Part shown: positions 8,705 through 18,185 of the stretch, piece after piece
How positions within the stretch are numbered: position 1 is the first letter of the stretch
Layout: the number at the start of each line of letters is the position of its first letter
Origin: Vittaforma corneae ATCC 50505
Taxonomy: Eukaryota; Microsporidia; Nosematidae
Direction: 5' to 3'
Assembly: GCF_000231115.1 (NCBI RefSeq)
Contig: NW_006889856.1
Coordinates: forward strand, 1 to 52,258
Length of the DNA: 52,258 bases
Made by a program: the position numbers and the translations under genes
The notes under the pieces: model-generated
Database searches by the model: none
What the model saw: only the letters and a program-made list of their open reading frames with translations
What the model was told of the DNA's origin: nothing

Positions 8705-10656
8705 GAGAGGCCAAAGCTGTTGGAGAGGCCGAGCATATTGCAACAGCTCATACTGGTAGAAATCCTGTTGGTAATACAATTGGTGATATTAATGGCCATA
8801 TGAAAGCAGCTGCTGAGGAGGAGGGTGAAAAACAGATACAAAAACATATCCCAGCAGAAGAGCAACTAGGAATTGTTAAACTTTTGCCTGACAATATTAC
8901 TCAAATGAATGCTGATAATTCGACTGTGGAGTTACCTCTAACTGGACTACCAAGCGCAAAGGCAGAGACAGCAGAGGAGGAAAAGATTAAGGAGGAGCTA
9001 GAGGATTTAAGAGATAATATCAGAAACAAGGTTACGAAAGAAAAATTCAACTCTGGGCTTGTGACAATCAAAGGTGAGGAGGGATTTTTGAATCTACCTG
9101 AAAGTTGCAAGGAAATTCAAATTAAAAGCGGAACAGTGTATTTTGATCAGGCAGGATATGATCGCATGGTTGCTCAAAATCTTGACACAACACCTTTAAA
9201 GCCAGTATTTTCAAGAGGAAGCCAACCTTTATATTATAAAGCTGATATTAAAAATATGAAAATGAAACTACCATCAGCTCTTAACACCAATCCACAAAAA
9301 CTACTATTTAATGAGTATGAAAGTATAAATATTGAATTTGCTAAGAAAATTGATATATTAAATGGTGTTGTAGGATGTGAAGCCTGGGACAAATTCAGTG
9401 CGAGAATGAGGCCTAAGGTTTACAAAGGGGTAAGCAAAGGAGCAGACGAAGTACCAGAATACATCAAGAAAGAATTCGAACAAATTGAAAGTATGAAGGA
9501 TGGAATGAGGGATGCCAAGGTTAATGTGATAAGCAACCCAGACGGATCAGTGATTGCAGAGATCAAACCACAATATGGAATAAGCACTAAGATGTCACTT
9601 GGAGAAGCAGTTAACAAGGCTGCAGCGATGGCAGAAAAGAAATCATTGGCAGGCATGTCTGAAAATAACCTGAATGTTGGGCAAGATGAAAAGGTAGATT
9701 ACACAAAAGATTTCATGAACAAAGTTGAAAAAGATTTAAAAGCCAAGCAAGGCAGAGAGGAAGTCTTAAACGAGAACAATTCATTAGCTGGTGGAATATC
9801 CGAAACCATCAAAGGCTTGAAGGGAACTATCGGAGGTTCTGAATTGATCAGAAAACACAAGAGAGAAGGCAGTGATCAAGAGACGATTGTATTTAATGAA
9901 ATGGCAGAAAGAAGTGGAGGAATGGCTCAAAGAATGAAAATGCAACAAGACGAATTTCTTGAATCTCTTAGCAGAGTCGATCATGCCACTATTTCTGAAC
10001 TTTTAAAACACTACCATGATGCTTCTAATAGTGTCAATTTTCAAGAAAGATTTTCAGAAACTGACCAGTCTCAGGTCGATTTTATGAGCAAAATCAAAGA
10101 AATATTTCCAGGCAAAAGCTCCTCAGAAGTAATGCAGATGTTCTTTGAAACATTTTCAGATATATTTAAGGGTCCAAGATCACGTTTACGTGGTGGCTCT
10201 GCAGCAGGCAAAGCATCACCATCTTATGTTGAAAAATGTCCATTAAGATGCTATGACCCAGTTCTAAAGCGATGTAGAAAGGATTGTATGGGCAACATGA
10301 GTGCAGTAATGAAATCCAAAGTGACCAGACTTGTGCCTGGTGGCCAACCCACCCAAAGAGTGGTCACACCAGACAATATCATTATCTCACAGCCACTAGC
10401 ATCTATGCCTGTTCAAAGAGTAAACATTGCTCAAAATGCCATTACCCCACCACTACTAGCCACACCTGCTCCAATACAATCTCATGTCGAACAGATATCA
10501 CCATCTGAAATTTGTAAATCAGGTCAGACGCTTGGATGTATTCTTCAGAGTCAGGTACCTGCTTTTTCATCACAGGCCCAAACAACGCCAGTGATAATGG
10601 TGCCTCACGTTCATAATCATCCCGTTCCATTAGTTTTCAACGGTGGTCGTGTCTAA
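8686..10656 (+). CDS. PTP3: Polar tube protein 3 (PTP3), C-terminal part
   Basis: This is the continuation of PTP3 in the next frame, with no start signal of its own (its first codon is not ATG and no CCC box precedes it). It encodes an acidic middle region followed by a Lys/Glu-rich part. Near the end is a basic segment (GPRSRLRGG, about 10170-10200) and then a cluster of four cysteines within about 20 codons (10237-10293), a Pro/Gln/Val-rich tail with two further cysteines, and a His-rich end (HVHNHP). E. cuniculi PTP3 is remembered as lacking cysteine in its mature form, so the cysteine cluster stands out. It could crosslink PTP3 to cysteine-rich PTP1/PTP2, but that is inference. Confidence 0.88.
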   Translation: MLSPQVGEAKAVGEAEHIATAHTGRNPVGNTIGDINGHMKAAAEEEGEKQIQKHIPAEEQLGIVKLLPDNITQMNADNSTVELPLTGLPSAKAETAEEEKIKEELEDLRDNIRNKVTKEKFNSGLVTIKGEEGFLNLPESCKEIQIKSGTVYFDQAGYDRMVAQNLDTTPLKPVFSRGSQPLYYKADIKNMKMKLPSALNTNPQKLLFNEYESINIEFAKKIDILNGVVGCEAWDKFSARMRPKVYKGVSKGADEVPEYIKKEFEQIESMKDGMRDAKVNVISNPDGSVIAEIKPQYGISTKMSLGEAVNKAAAMAEKKSLAGMSENNLNVGQDEKVDYTKDFMNKVEKDLKAKQGREEVLNENNSLAGGISETIKGLKGTIGGSELIRKHKREGSDQETIVFNEMAERSGGMAQRMKMQQDEFLESLSRVDHATISELLKHYHDASNSVNFQERFSETDQSQVDFMSKIKEIFPGKSSSEVMQMFFETFSDIFKGPRSRLRGGSAAGKASPSYVEKCPLRCYDPVLKRCRKDCMGNMSAVMKSKVTRLVPGGQPTQRVVTPDNIIISQPLASMPVQRVNIAQNAITPPLLATPAPIQSHVEQISPSEICKSGQTLGCILQSQVPAFSSQAQTTPVIMVPHVHNHPVPLVFNGGRV

Positions 10657-10865
10657 AATTAAATGTGCTGAATTAAAAGCTTTTAGTATATTTTATGCCT
10701 TTTAGCCTGATTCTAAATTTTTATGCATTGTGGCATTGTTTAATGCTTCATTTAAAATTCTTATAAGTGTCATATAATATTGATAGGATCCAAGCACTCC
10801 AAATAAGCATATTGTATGCCATGAATCATTTAATATTAAATGGCAGATTATGTTTTAAAGCTTTT

Positions 10866-10878
10866 AAAAAATTTACCC
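10866..10878 (+). promoter_or_regulatory. AAAAAATTT plus CCC start element of DPH5
   Basis: AAAAAATTT (10866-10874) and CCC (10876-10878) lie one base before the ATG at 10880. Confidence 0.65.
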
Positions 10879-10879
10879 A

Positions 10880-11638
10880 ATGCTTTTTATTATCGGAATA
10901 GGACTGAATAATTACAAGGACATTTCACTGAGAAGCTTAGAAATTCTCAAAATGGCCGACAAAGTTTATCAGGAATGCTATACATGCATTCAATTGAGTA
11001 GTTTTAATGAGCTAGAAAGGGTCATTGACAAAAGTATAGTTTTAGCTGATAGAAAGCTGGTGGAGGAGACAAATAAAATTGTGGAGGAAGCCAAAAACTT
11101 CAATGTTGCATTTCTTGTTGCAGGCACGCCGTTCTTTGCCACCACCCACACGGATCTTTACCTAAGAGCAAAGGAAAGAGGCGTTCAGGTAAAGGTTGTG
11201 CACAACGTTTCCATATTAAATGTGAAGGGGTGCTATGGTCTATATTCATATAGCTTTGGAAAGACCATTTCCATACCGTATTTTACAGAGAAAGTAAAAC
11301 CAATATCATTTTACGACAGTATCTACAGCAACTACACCAGCAATCTTCATACGCTCTGTCTTTTGGATATTAAGACAGACGAGAATAGGTATATGACAGT
11401 AAATGAAGCACTGGAGCAGCTTTTATACGCCGAAGAACAAACACAAAAGGGAATTTTGAATCTAAAAACAAAAGTTTTTGCGGTTTGCAGGTTTGCCACA
11501 GATGAAGAGTTTGTGTGCTATGACAGTGTGGAGAAGCTACAGCAAATGAACTTTGGAAAACCGTTACACTCCTTGATTATACCGGCAAAGCTATCATGCA
11601 TAGAAGAAGAGTTTGTTAGCGAGCTTTTTAAAGAATAA
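10880..11638 (+). CDS. DPH5: Diphthine methyl ester synthase (DPH5)
   Basis: SAM-dependent methyltransferase that repeatedly methylates the modified histidine of EF-2 during diphthamide synthesis. The 252-residue product is close to the family's 270-300. Conserved segments in order: IGIGLNNYKDISLRSLE at the N-terminus, LADRKLVEE near 55, a TPFFATTHTDLYLRAKERGV block near 85-105, VVHNVSILNVKGCYGLYSYSFGKT, YFTEKVKPISFYDSI, and LCLLDIKTDENRYMTVNEALEQLL. The loop that is GDPFGATTHTD in most members is GTPFFATTHTD here. It is on the same strand as PTP3 and 223 bases downstream of it. EF-2 in the same window carries the target histidine. Confidence 0.95.
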   Translation: MLFIIGIGLNNYKDISLRSLEILKMADKVYQECYTCIQLSSFNELERVIDKSIVLADRKLVEETNKIVEEAKNFNVAFLVAGTPFFATTHTDLYLRAKERGVQVKVVHNVSILNVKGCYGLYSYSFGKTISIPYFTEKVKPISFYDSIYSNYTSNLHTLCLLDIKTDENRYMTVNEALEQLLYAEEQTQKGILNLKTKVFAVCRFATDEEFVCYDSVEKLQQMNFGKPLHSLIIPAKLSCIEEEFVSELFKE

Positions 11639-11778
11639 ATCAGTGTTCTAGCAAAATAAGACTCAATCTATGTTTATTTAGTAATACAAAGTAAAACAGC
11701 CAACAAGAATAAAGTATTGCATCACAGCATACTATTTATTTATTACTAATGAAAGCATTCTTGTTACCACAATAGAAA

Positions 11779-12263
11779 NNNNNNNNNNNNNNNNNNNNNN
11801 NNNNNNNNNNNNNNNNNNNNNNNNNNNNNNNNNNNNNNNNNNNNNNNNNNNNNNNNNNNNNNNNNNNNNNNNNNNNNNNNNNNNNNNNNNNNNNNNNNNN
11901 NNNNNNNNNNNNNNNNNNNNNNNNNNNNNNNNNNNNNNNNNNNNNNNNNNNNNNNNNNNNNNNNNNNNNNNNNNNNNNNNNNNNNNNNNNNNNNNNNNNN
12001 NNNNNNNNNNNNNNNNNNNNNNNNNNNNNNNNNNNNNNNNNNNNNNNNNNNNNNNNNNNNNNNNNNNNNNNNNNNNNNNNNNNNNNNNNNNNNNNNNNNN
12101 NNNNNNNNNNNNNNNNNNNNNNNNNNNNNNNNNNNNNNNNNNNNNNNNNNNNNNNNNNNNNNNNNNNNNNNNNNNNNNNNNNNNNNNNNNNNNNNNNNNN
12201 NNNNNNNNNNNNNNNNNNNNNNNNNNNNNNNNNNNNNNNNNNNNNNNNNNNNNNNNNNNNNNN
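11779..12263. other. Assembly gap (485 N)
   Basis: An unbroken run of N between DPH5 and the Dicer-like gene. Any gene here is invisible. The roughly 140 bases on each side show no coding signal. Frames that appear to cross it are artefacts of the N run. Confidence 0.99.
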
Positions 12264-12412
12264 CTTGGCAATCAATCCATTGGAAATTTAAATGCCATAT
12301 TTCCAGGCATAAATACCTACAACACTACAACAAATTAGACAGATCTTTAATATCAACAATCTTGACTATTTTTACAAATTACATGCAATGTAATTTAGAA
12401 CGTTGATAGCTG

Positions 12413-15400
12413 TCAATCAAAATTAAGCTCTTGTTTACATTCCTCAAGCATAAATTTTATCTTTCTGTTCATAACCTCAAACAGCTTTTCATAGTTCCAC
12501 TGCAAATCCACCAATATCGACCCAATAAGTGCCTCCACAACGTCACTGTGGGCTTTAGATCGCACCCCTTGCTTGAGATCACACTTAACATGCTTATCAA
12601 GACAAGCCTTGTGAAAAAAATCATAAAGCGAAGAATTATTAACGTATGACTTCTTCGACGAGTGAAGAAGAAAAGGCGTGTTGAGACTTGAGTTCTGATA
12701 GAGTAAGGTGGTAACAAACAAATCCAGAGAGCAGTCACCAATCAGTTCTAAGCACTGAAAGTCAGTGCTTCCAAGTGTATTTGTAAATGATGGATGCACA
12801 AGAGCTCTTTCTATATTTCCAGGGTTTGTGTACTGATATCCTACTATATCTTCAATGGCCTTGATATCGGACTCTGGCAAAATTCCAGCATACTCAAAGT
12901 GCTTAAAAGTTTGGTTGAAGAACAAGCTTTGTTTGTCGGTAATGCGTTCAAGCCTGGCAAAGTTTAGAGACCCGGAGTAGTAGGTGGCAATATCCTTCTG
13001 TATTCTACTTTTTATCTCGCCAATATCCTCAGCTGTATATTGCTTAGACATTGAAATTCTAGAAGAGTTGATGGTGTCCAATAAAGACTCATTTTCCATG
13101 CTGCCACAACGGGCTTGCATGAAATTCTCAAGGGGCTTTAGTATGTTTAGTCGATAAATAAACTCTGCAGAACTAGCAACACCACCCTTCAAATATTGGG
13201 CACCAATAAGAGCCTCAATCATATCAGCGTATTGTTTGATTGTCTGTTCACTTGCACTGTTGTTTTTTGAGATTCCATGGTTGTAGTTGTCAGATCGAAA
13301 GATAGGAACGGCATTAAAGTACTTCAAAAAATCGCCAACACCCTCAATGTGCGGAGCTTGCACCATTTTATGCGTAAAATGATTGATTTTTAAAAACTTG
13401 TAAATTCCACTTTCCAAGCAATGCTTAAATAAGCTTTGATTGCTGACAACGTGGTCCTTAACAGACACAATTACATCCATTGAAAGACCAGACAAATAAA
13501 AATAGTTGGTGGCGATAAACTTCAAAACACAATCTCCGATAAATTCTAGCCTTTCGTAGTTTTCACAGGGATTTTCACCAAACTGGTTAAAGCATATAGC
13601 AATTTCATTTAGATCCAAGCTGAGGTTGTACTCTTTTCTAAGGTCGTGGGCAACAAAAAGACTCTCCAATAAAAAGTAGTTTCTCTTGAAGATTTCTATT
13701 TCTTGGATGATGCTGGTCTTTACAGACGTTACAAAGCAACATTCAGCAGAGGAAATGACTAACGAATCAACACCAAGGAATTTTGGACTACTCAGCGGTA
13801 TTTTTGAGTAAAAATCGGAATGCTTAAGCATGCTAGTTGGATCTTGAATACTAATATTGCAAAGGGAATACTGCACGTCTGCTTTAGGTGGTTTCAATGA
13901 GGCTTTAGAGCTTTCATTGGCATTTTCATTTTGGTCTCTATTCCTTGAAATATTAGTACTATTGCACACAATGTTAAGATGCTTTCTAATCAGAGCAGAT
14001 AATTTATCAACCAAGTGGGCCTTAAACATCATCTTTCCTTGCTTAACAGCCAGGTTTACTCGATATTTCTGTTCAAAGAACTTTAAAAACGTTATACCGT
14101 TAATTTTATCCTCAAGGCTTTTATCTGCCATATCAGCATACAAGTAGAATTCATGACTAAAAGGATTCCAAATCAGAGTATCCCCGCTTGTTTTGTTGCA
14201 CACGTGATCGAGAAGAAACTCGTTGTGGATTTTCTCTAAGTATGTCCAATCAATTTGATCATTCATATCTAACGGCACAGCAAAGTAGAAGAACTTGAAC
14301 ACCTGCTCGTTGGAAGGAATGACTTCGTTGTGCAGCTTGAAAAATATTATTTGGTAAAGCTTGAACAGTCTAATTTCATCTTCACTATATGCTCTAGTCC
14401 CTTTATATGATATCCTTACTTTCTCTTTAAAATCGTTGGTCAAATAGCACGACTCTTTGCTGGACTCTGCGCACAGCACACCAGTTTTAGAATTACTGAA
14501 TATGTAAAGAGCAAGAATATTTGTTTGAGTGGAAAGACTCTTGGGAATTTTTCTGTAAAATCTTTCTAGCTTGGCTGTTGGACTGTCCACATGAAAGAAG
14601 CTGTGAAGGTTGCCATCAACTGTCTGATTTTCTTCAGGAGTAATGCCTGGTTTCTCTTGTTCAAATGCATTGATCATGTACTTTCTTTTAAAAAGGCTGT
14701 TAGCCATGTCAGCAGAATCATTTTTGAGAATTACTATCTGTCCATTCCTTTCAAAAATTGCCTTATCTTCAGAAACAGAACACAGACTTATAAACTCGTT
14801 TCGTATACTACAAATTTCATTTTCATCGTTAGTCCCGTACGCTTTAATGAATAGCTGTTTAACTGTGCCCAATTCTAATAGATTGGCAGAGATTACATCC
14901 AAGTTTTCATCCAAAATCCCTTTCTTGATCAGATTCAAAACACACTTTAAAGATACATCACAGACCGCTTCTTTCTTGGCAATGTGAAAATCACTAACAA
15001 AGCTGTCCTCAAACAACCCAGGAAAGGACATCTCAGCCCTAACCTCTTTGCTCATAAATCCTCCTGCTGAAAAAGTAATTGTAGGAAGCACGCACCTGAT
15101 AAATAAATTTGACAGTTCGAGTGCATTTTTGATTGAAGTTAGAACATGGTCTAAAAGCTGCCGGGTACAAATAAAGGGAAGCAGAAGATTCCCGCAAGAC
15201 ACTTCTTTCAATTTTAGAAAAGAAAATGGTGTTATATCACACATGGATTTGTCAAGGATTAAAGACAGCCTTTTTGCTTCGTCTATCGAAAGATATGTTC
15301 GAAAATTTGCAAGTGTGAACAGCCTGTTCAAAACACTAGCTTCATCGGAACTGAGAATTCCAGTCTTTTGAAGAAGGCTGCTGCAGAACTCAAATTGCGA

Positions 15401-15700
15401 TTCTGTGACAGCGTCAGAAAGTGGTATTTTATTTGCATTTTCTGCCTGGGAAATGAAAAATACACACTCAGAAAATCCAGAGTAGTCAAACAATTCATCA
15501 AAATCGAATACAAAACAAACACACATGGACTTGTTGATAATTTTTCTTGATGATGGAATTGACGGGATGATGTCAGTGACAAAATCATTGTTTGACAGGA
15601 CAGTTAGGAGCTTTCCTGAGTTTTGTAAAGCTTGGCTTAGCTTCTTCAAAGTATTAAATTTGTAAATGCTTGAATGCACAAAATTCATAATAGCATGCAC
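12413..15700 (-). CDS. DCR: Dicer-like ribonuclease III, main part
   Basis: Endonuclease that cuts double-stranded RNA into small RNAs for RNA silencing. This frame encodes about 1,095 residues. Residues near 30-100 resemble a worn end of a helicase domain. Around 210-275 lies a stretch that fits the Dicer dimerisation domain (basic residues, then ILDENLDV). No clear PAZ motif is seen. Two RNase III domains are clear: the first has YERLEFIGDCVLKF (about 715-728) and ADMIEALIG (about 825-833); the second has LELIGDCSLDLF (about 984-995) and DVVEALIG (about 1053-1060). All expected acidic metal ligands are present. The protein ends about 35 residues after the last motif, so there is no dsRNA-binding domain. 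There is no ATG with start signals near 15700; the gene begins in another frame at 16178. Confidence 0.87.
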   Translation of the reverse strand: MHAIMNFVHSSIYKFNTLKKLSQALQNSGKLLTVLSNNDFVTDIIPSIPSSRKIINKSMCVCFVFDFDELFDYSGFSECVFFISQAENANKIPLSDAVTESQFEFCSSLLQKTGILSSDEASVLNRLFTLANFRTYLSIDEAKRLSLILDKSMCDITPFSFLKLKEVSCGNLLLPFICTRQLLDHVLTSIKNALELSNLFIRCVLPTITFSAGGFMSKEVRAEMSFPGLFEDSFVSDFHIAKKEAVCDVSLKCVLNLIKKGILDENLDVISANLLELGTVKQLFIKAYGTNDENEICSIRNEFISLCSVSEDKAIFERNGQIVILKNDSADMANSLFKRKYMINAFEQEKPGITPEENQTVDGNLHSFFHVDSPTAKLERFYRKIPKSLSTQTNILALYIFSNSKTGVLCAESSKESCYLTNDFKEKVRISYKGTRAYSEDEIRLFKLYQIIFFKLHNEVIPSNEQVFKFFYFAVPLDMNDQIDWTYLEKIHNEFLLDHVCNKTSGDTLIWNPFSHEFYLYADMADKSLEDKINGITFLKFFEQKYRVNLAVKQGKMMFKAHLVDKLSALIRKHLNIVCNSTNISRNRDQNENANESSKASLKPPKADVQYSLCNISIQDPTSMLKHSDFYSKIPLSSPKFLGVDSLVISSAECCFVTSVKTSIIQEIEIFKRNYFLLESLFVAHDLRKEYNLSLDLNEIAICFNQFGENPCENYERLEFIGDCVLKFIATNYFYLSGLSMDVIVSVKDHVVSNQSLFKHCLESGIYKFLKINHFTHKMVQAPHIEGVGDFLKYFNAVPIFRSDNYNHGISKNNSASEQTIKQYADMIEALIGAQYLKGGVASSAEFIYRLNILKPLENFMQARCGSMENESLLDTINSSRISMSKQYTAEDIGEIKSRIQKDIATYYSGSLNFARLERITDKQSLFFNQTFKHFEYAGILPESDIKAIEDIVGYQYTNPGNIERALVHPSFTNTLGSTDFQCLELIGDCSLDLFVTTLLYQNSSLNTPFLLHSSKKSYVNNSSLYDFFHKACLDKHVKCDLKQGVRSKAHSDVVEALIGSILVDLQWNYEKLFEVMNRKIKFMLEECKQELNFD

Positions 15701-16178
15701 TGATGTGATATAAGTACGTAATGTGCTTCCCGCTCAGATCACTGCTTTGGTTCTTTAAGTTCGATATTAAAGCTTTAAATGCTTCATTGCTTTGTAGCTC
15801 GACAGGAAAATAACATGCAGCATTTGGAATTAGATTAATCTTTGTGTTGTAGGTTGGATTTCCAAATATTTTATCCCTAAACACCGTGTCACTTGTGAAA
15901 ATAATGACTCTTTTGTAAACGTTCCTAAAAAAGCTATCCACAACGTCGGGTGAAAAATTTTTTAACTGGAAAACAACCACCTCGCGCTGTTCTAAGTTGA
16001 AATTACTTTTCCAAGAGGAGATTTTGAAAGTGCTCAAATCACAAAGGCAAACATTGGAAGCCTCAAGATTTGGTTTTTTATCATAGATTACAATGCACTT
16101 CTCATTTGATATTAGCTCATTCAGTTTGGATTGGTCCAATACTTGATAATTGAAGAATTGAGTCTGCATACTGGGCAT
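15654..16178 (-). CDS. DCR: Dicer-like protein, N-terminal part in another frame
   Basis: About 174 residues from ATG 16178. The only strong start signal for the Dicer gene is here: on the minus strand an AAAAATTT box, GTGGGG, then ATG. The sequence has alternating hydrophobic strands (KCIVIYD, REVVVFQLK, KRVIIFTSD) that suggest a degraded RecA-like helicase fold, but no Walker motifs are visible, so ATP binding is probably lost. The frame stops at 15654 and overlaps the main Dicer frame by 47 bases. A single extra base, for example in the TTTT run (minus strand) near 15693, would explain the break. Read as one gene it would encode about 1,250 residues. The alternative, a separate small gene, is less likely because the 1,095-residue frame has no start signal. 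Confidence 0.6.
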   Translation of the reverse strand: MPSMQTQFFNYQVLDQSKLNELISNEKCIVIYDKKPNLEASNVCLCDLSTFKISSWKSNFNLEQREVVVFQLKNFSPDVVDSFFRNVYKRVIIFTSDTVFRDKIFGNPTYNTKINLIPNAACYFPVELQSNEAFKALISNLKNQSSDLSGKHITYLYHISACYYEFCAFKHLQI

Positions 16179-16622
16179 CCCCACAAATTTTTGAAGTAGT
16201 ACAGCACAGGCTTATAATAAATACAACCTGGCCTACATTCTTGAAATAGACAACGGGCTGTTGTAAATATTTTGCCAAATAAACTCATATGTGAATTAGC
16301 CATAGAATTCTATTGAAACAAGCAATATTAAGCTTTGCCACATACATTTTTGTTCTCAACCATGCCGTGTGCCACTTCTTAATTCTAACTTGGTCGTGCC
16401 ATGAACTAGCGCAGATGCAGCCTATTTGGATAAAATCTTTCACATGCTTTAACTACCAATGACATAGCTTACCTCAACTAGCATGCTAAATTAGGCTGGC
16501 ATATGCTACGGAGTGTGCACAAAAGCATAGCATAAGAAGCCCATCATTAATTTACCAATTGGTAAGCACTCATCCAATCACAACAGCTTTAGTTGATCGT
16601 GACATCTTCAATTGATTGGTAC
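16179..16622. other. Spacer between Dicer and GPD1 with a 14-bp palindrome
   Basis: About 440 bases between divergent genes. It holds the Dicer AAAAATTT/GGGG start signal at its left end and a perfect 14-bp palindrome (TTACCAATTGGTAA, 16552-16565) 57 bases before the likely GPD1 start. No gene is seen. Confidence 0.5.
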
Positions 16623-17678
16623 ATGCCAAAACACCCATTTAAACAATTCTTGAAGCAGGATCATATGAAAAAAGTAGCAGTAATAGGAAATGGAAACTGG
16701 GGAACAACAGTATCTAGGCTCATAGCAAATAACATTACTGCAACACAAGATTTTGATTCGGAGTTGCTGCTTTGGGTGCACGAGGAGATGTACCAACACC
16801 AGAAGCTGTCAGAGTATATCAACGCACTCAGGACAAATCCGATTTATCTTCCTGGAGTAAGATTGCCAGACAATATCAGAGCAGTGACTAGCTTTGATGA
16901 GATCAACGAAGCAGATATTTTTGTGATTTGCTTACCGTGCAAGTTTTTAGATACAATTAAGGAGATCAAGCCAAAAAAGGGATCTTTTGCAATAAACTTG
17001 TCTAAAGGACTGATATTGAAAGATGAAAAGCTATACACACCCAGTGAATACATAGAAAGTATTCTTAAAATTGAGTGTGCCAGTCTATGTGGTGCGAATA
17101 TTGCAATTGAAGTGGCCACCGAGCAGCTATCGGAATGTACGGTGGGATACACCGATAAAGACCAGATTAACTGTCTTGAGTGGATGTTTGACAATGACTA
17201 TTTTAGGCCTAGAATTATTCCACATGACATTGGGATTGAGATCTGTGCAGCGTTAAAGAACATTGTCAGTTTGGGATTTGGAATTATTGAGGGCATGGAG
17301 TGGGGATCGAACACAAAGGCCATGCTGTTTAGAAAGGGTCTTGTCGAGATGGAGAGGTTTTGTAAGCTTATGAAAGGAAAGTTTTTAGTGCTGGAGAGTT
17401 GCTGTATCGGAGATTTGTTGACCAGCTGTCTGAATGGTAGGAATTTCAGGTGTGGAATGCAAATGGCCAAGGACCGATGCAAAAGTGCGGAGATAGAGAA
17501 AAAGATGGGCGGACAGAAGCTTGAAGGGCCGGAGACTGTTATGATGATAAACAGCTGGCTGGAAGCCAACAACATGGAGATTCGCAACTTTCCTGTTTTC
17601 CAGGCAATACACAGGATATGCTTTCTGGGCGAGGCGCCTGAGTTTTTACATTCGGTGCTGAAAAAGAGTGGTGAGTAG
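16623..17678 (+). CDS. GPD1: NAD-dependent glycerol-3-phosphate dehydrogenase
   Basis: Converts dihydroxyacetone phosphate and NADH to glycerol-3-phosphate. This recycles cytosolic NADH and supplies the lipid backbone; in microsporidia it is thought to work with a mitosomal glycerol-3-phosphate dehydrogenase. About 351 residues. The N-terminal Rossmann motif is VAVIGNGNWGT. Further on are FVICLPCKFL, INLSKGL with a conserved Lys, CGANIAIEVA, the catalytic segment CAALKNIVSLGFGIIEG, and SNTKAMLFRKGLVEM, then LEGPETV near the end. These are the landmarks of eukaryotic GPD1. The first ATG is 16623; a second in-frame ATG at 16665 (MKKVAVIG) is equally credible since neither has a clean CCC box. 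The next gene on this strand, CCT, also serves phospholipid synthesis. Confidence 0.95.
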   Translation: MPKHPFKQFLKQDHMKKVAVIGNGNWGTTVSRLIANNITATQDFDSELLLWVHEEMYQHQKLSEYINALRTNPIYLPGVRLPDNIRAVTSFDEINEADIFVICLPCKFLDTIKEIKPKKGSFAINLSKGLILKDEKLYTPSEYIESILKIECASLCGANIAIEVATEQLSECTVGYTDKDQINCLEWMFDNDYFRPRIIPHDIGIEICAALKNIVSLGFGIIEGMEWGSNTKAMLFRKGLVEMERFCKLMKGKFLVLESCCIGDLLTSCLNGRNFRCGMQMAKDRCKSAEIEKKMGGQKLEGPETVMMINSWLEANNMEIRNFPVFQAIHRICFLGEAPEFLHSVLKKSGE

Positions 17679-18185
17679 CCAAGCAAAGCCCAAATAATTG
17701 ACTAAGCTTAGCATAAAAGTACCAGATTAAGCAAAGAAATGCTGTAGTAATGCAATGCTTCAGCATAGAGTGATGGCCAGTCCAAGGTTGTAGCAAGTAT
17801 GCAGCTGGCATTTCCCAACAACATAATTAAAAGACTTTGAGAGTTAGTTTGATTTAATTAGACATAAGGCATATTTTAAACGGCTCAGTTCCCAATTTGC
17901 TTCAAGGTTGGTTAAAAGTCAAAGCTTTCATTTATGCACACGTTGACATAAAAAATAAATCATTAGCAATGCATTTTGATACTATTGGCAATTTTTAGAT
18001 TTGTTGGCTGCGTTTCATCTGTCAATATTAAGGTTAAATAGTAGTACATTCTCGACCATTTTAGGGTGTGATTTTCTCTTAAATACCGCTTAAAGTGTCT
18101 CATCGAGACTATTTTATTTGTTCAAATATTTCAATTTTTCATAGCTTTTTGATTGTTTATAAGAACTTTTATTTGTATGCCCACA
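17679..18185. other. Spacer between GPD1 and CCT
   Basis: About 500 AT-rich bases between two genes on the same strand. T-rich tracts near 18081-18176 precede the CCT start. No gene or RNA is recognised. Confidence 0.45.

Noticed and set aside
8680..8760. Short intron at the PTP3 frame break (CAG then GTAGG)
   Set aside because: No microsporidian-like branch site near an AG. A single missing base explains the break more simply.
11732..12275. Two long minus-strand open frames across the N run
   Set aside because: They consist almost entirely of N and have no real codons.
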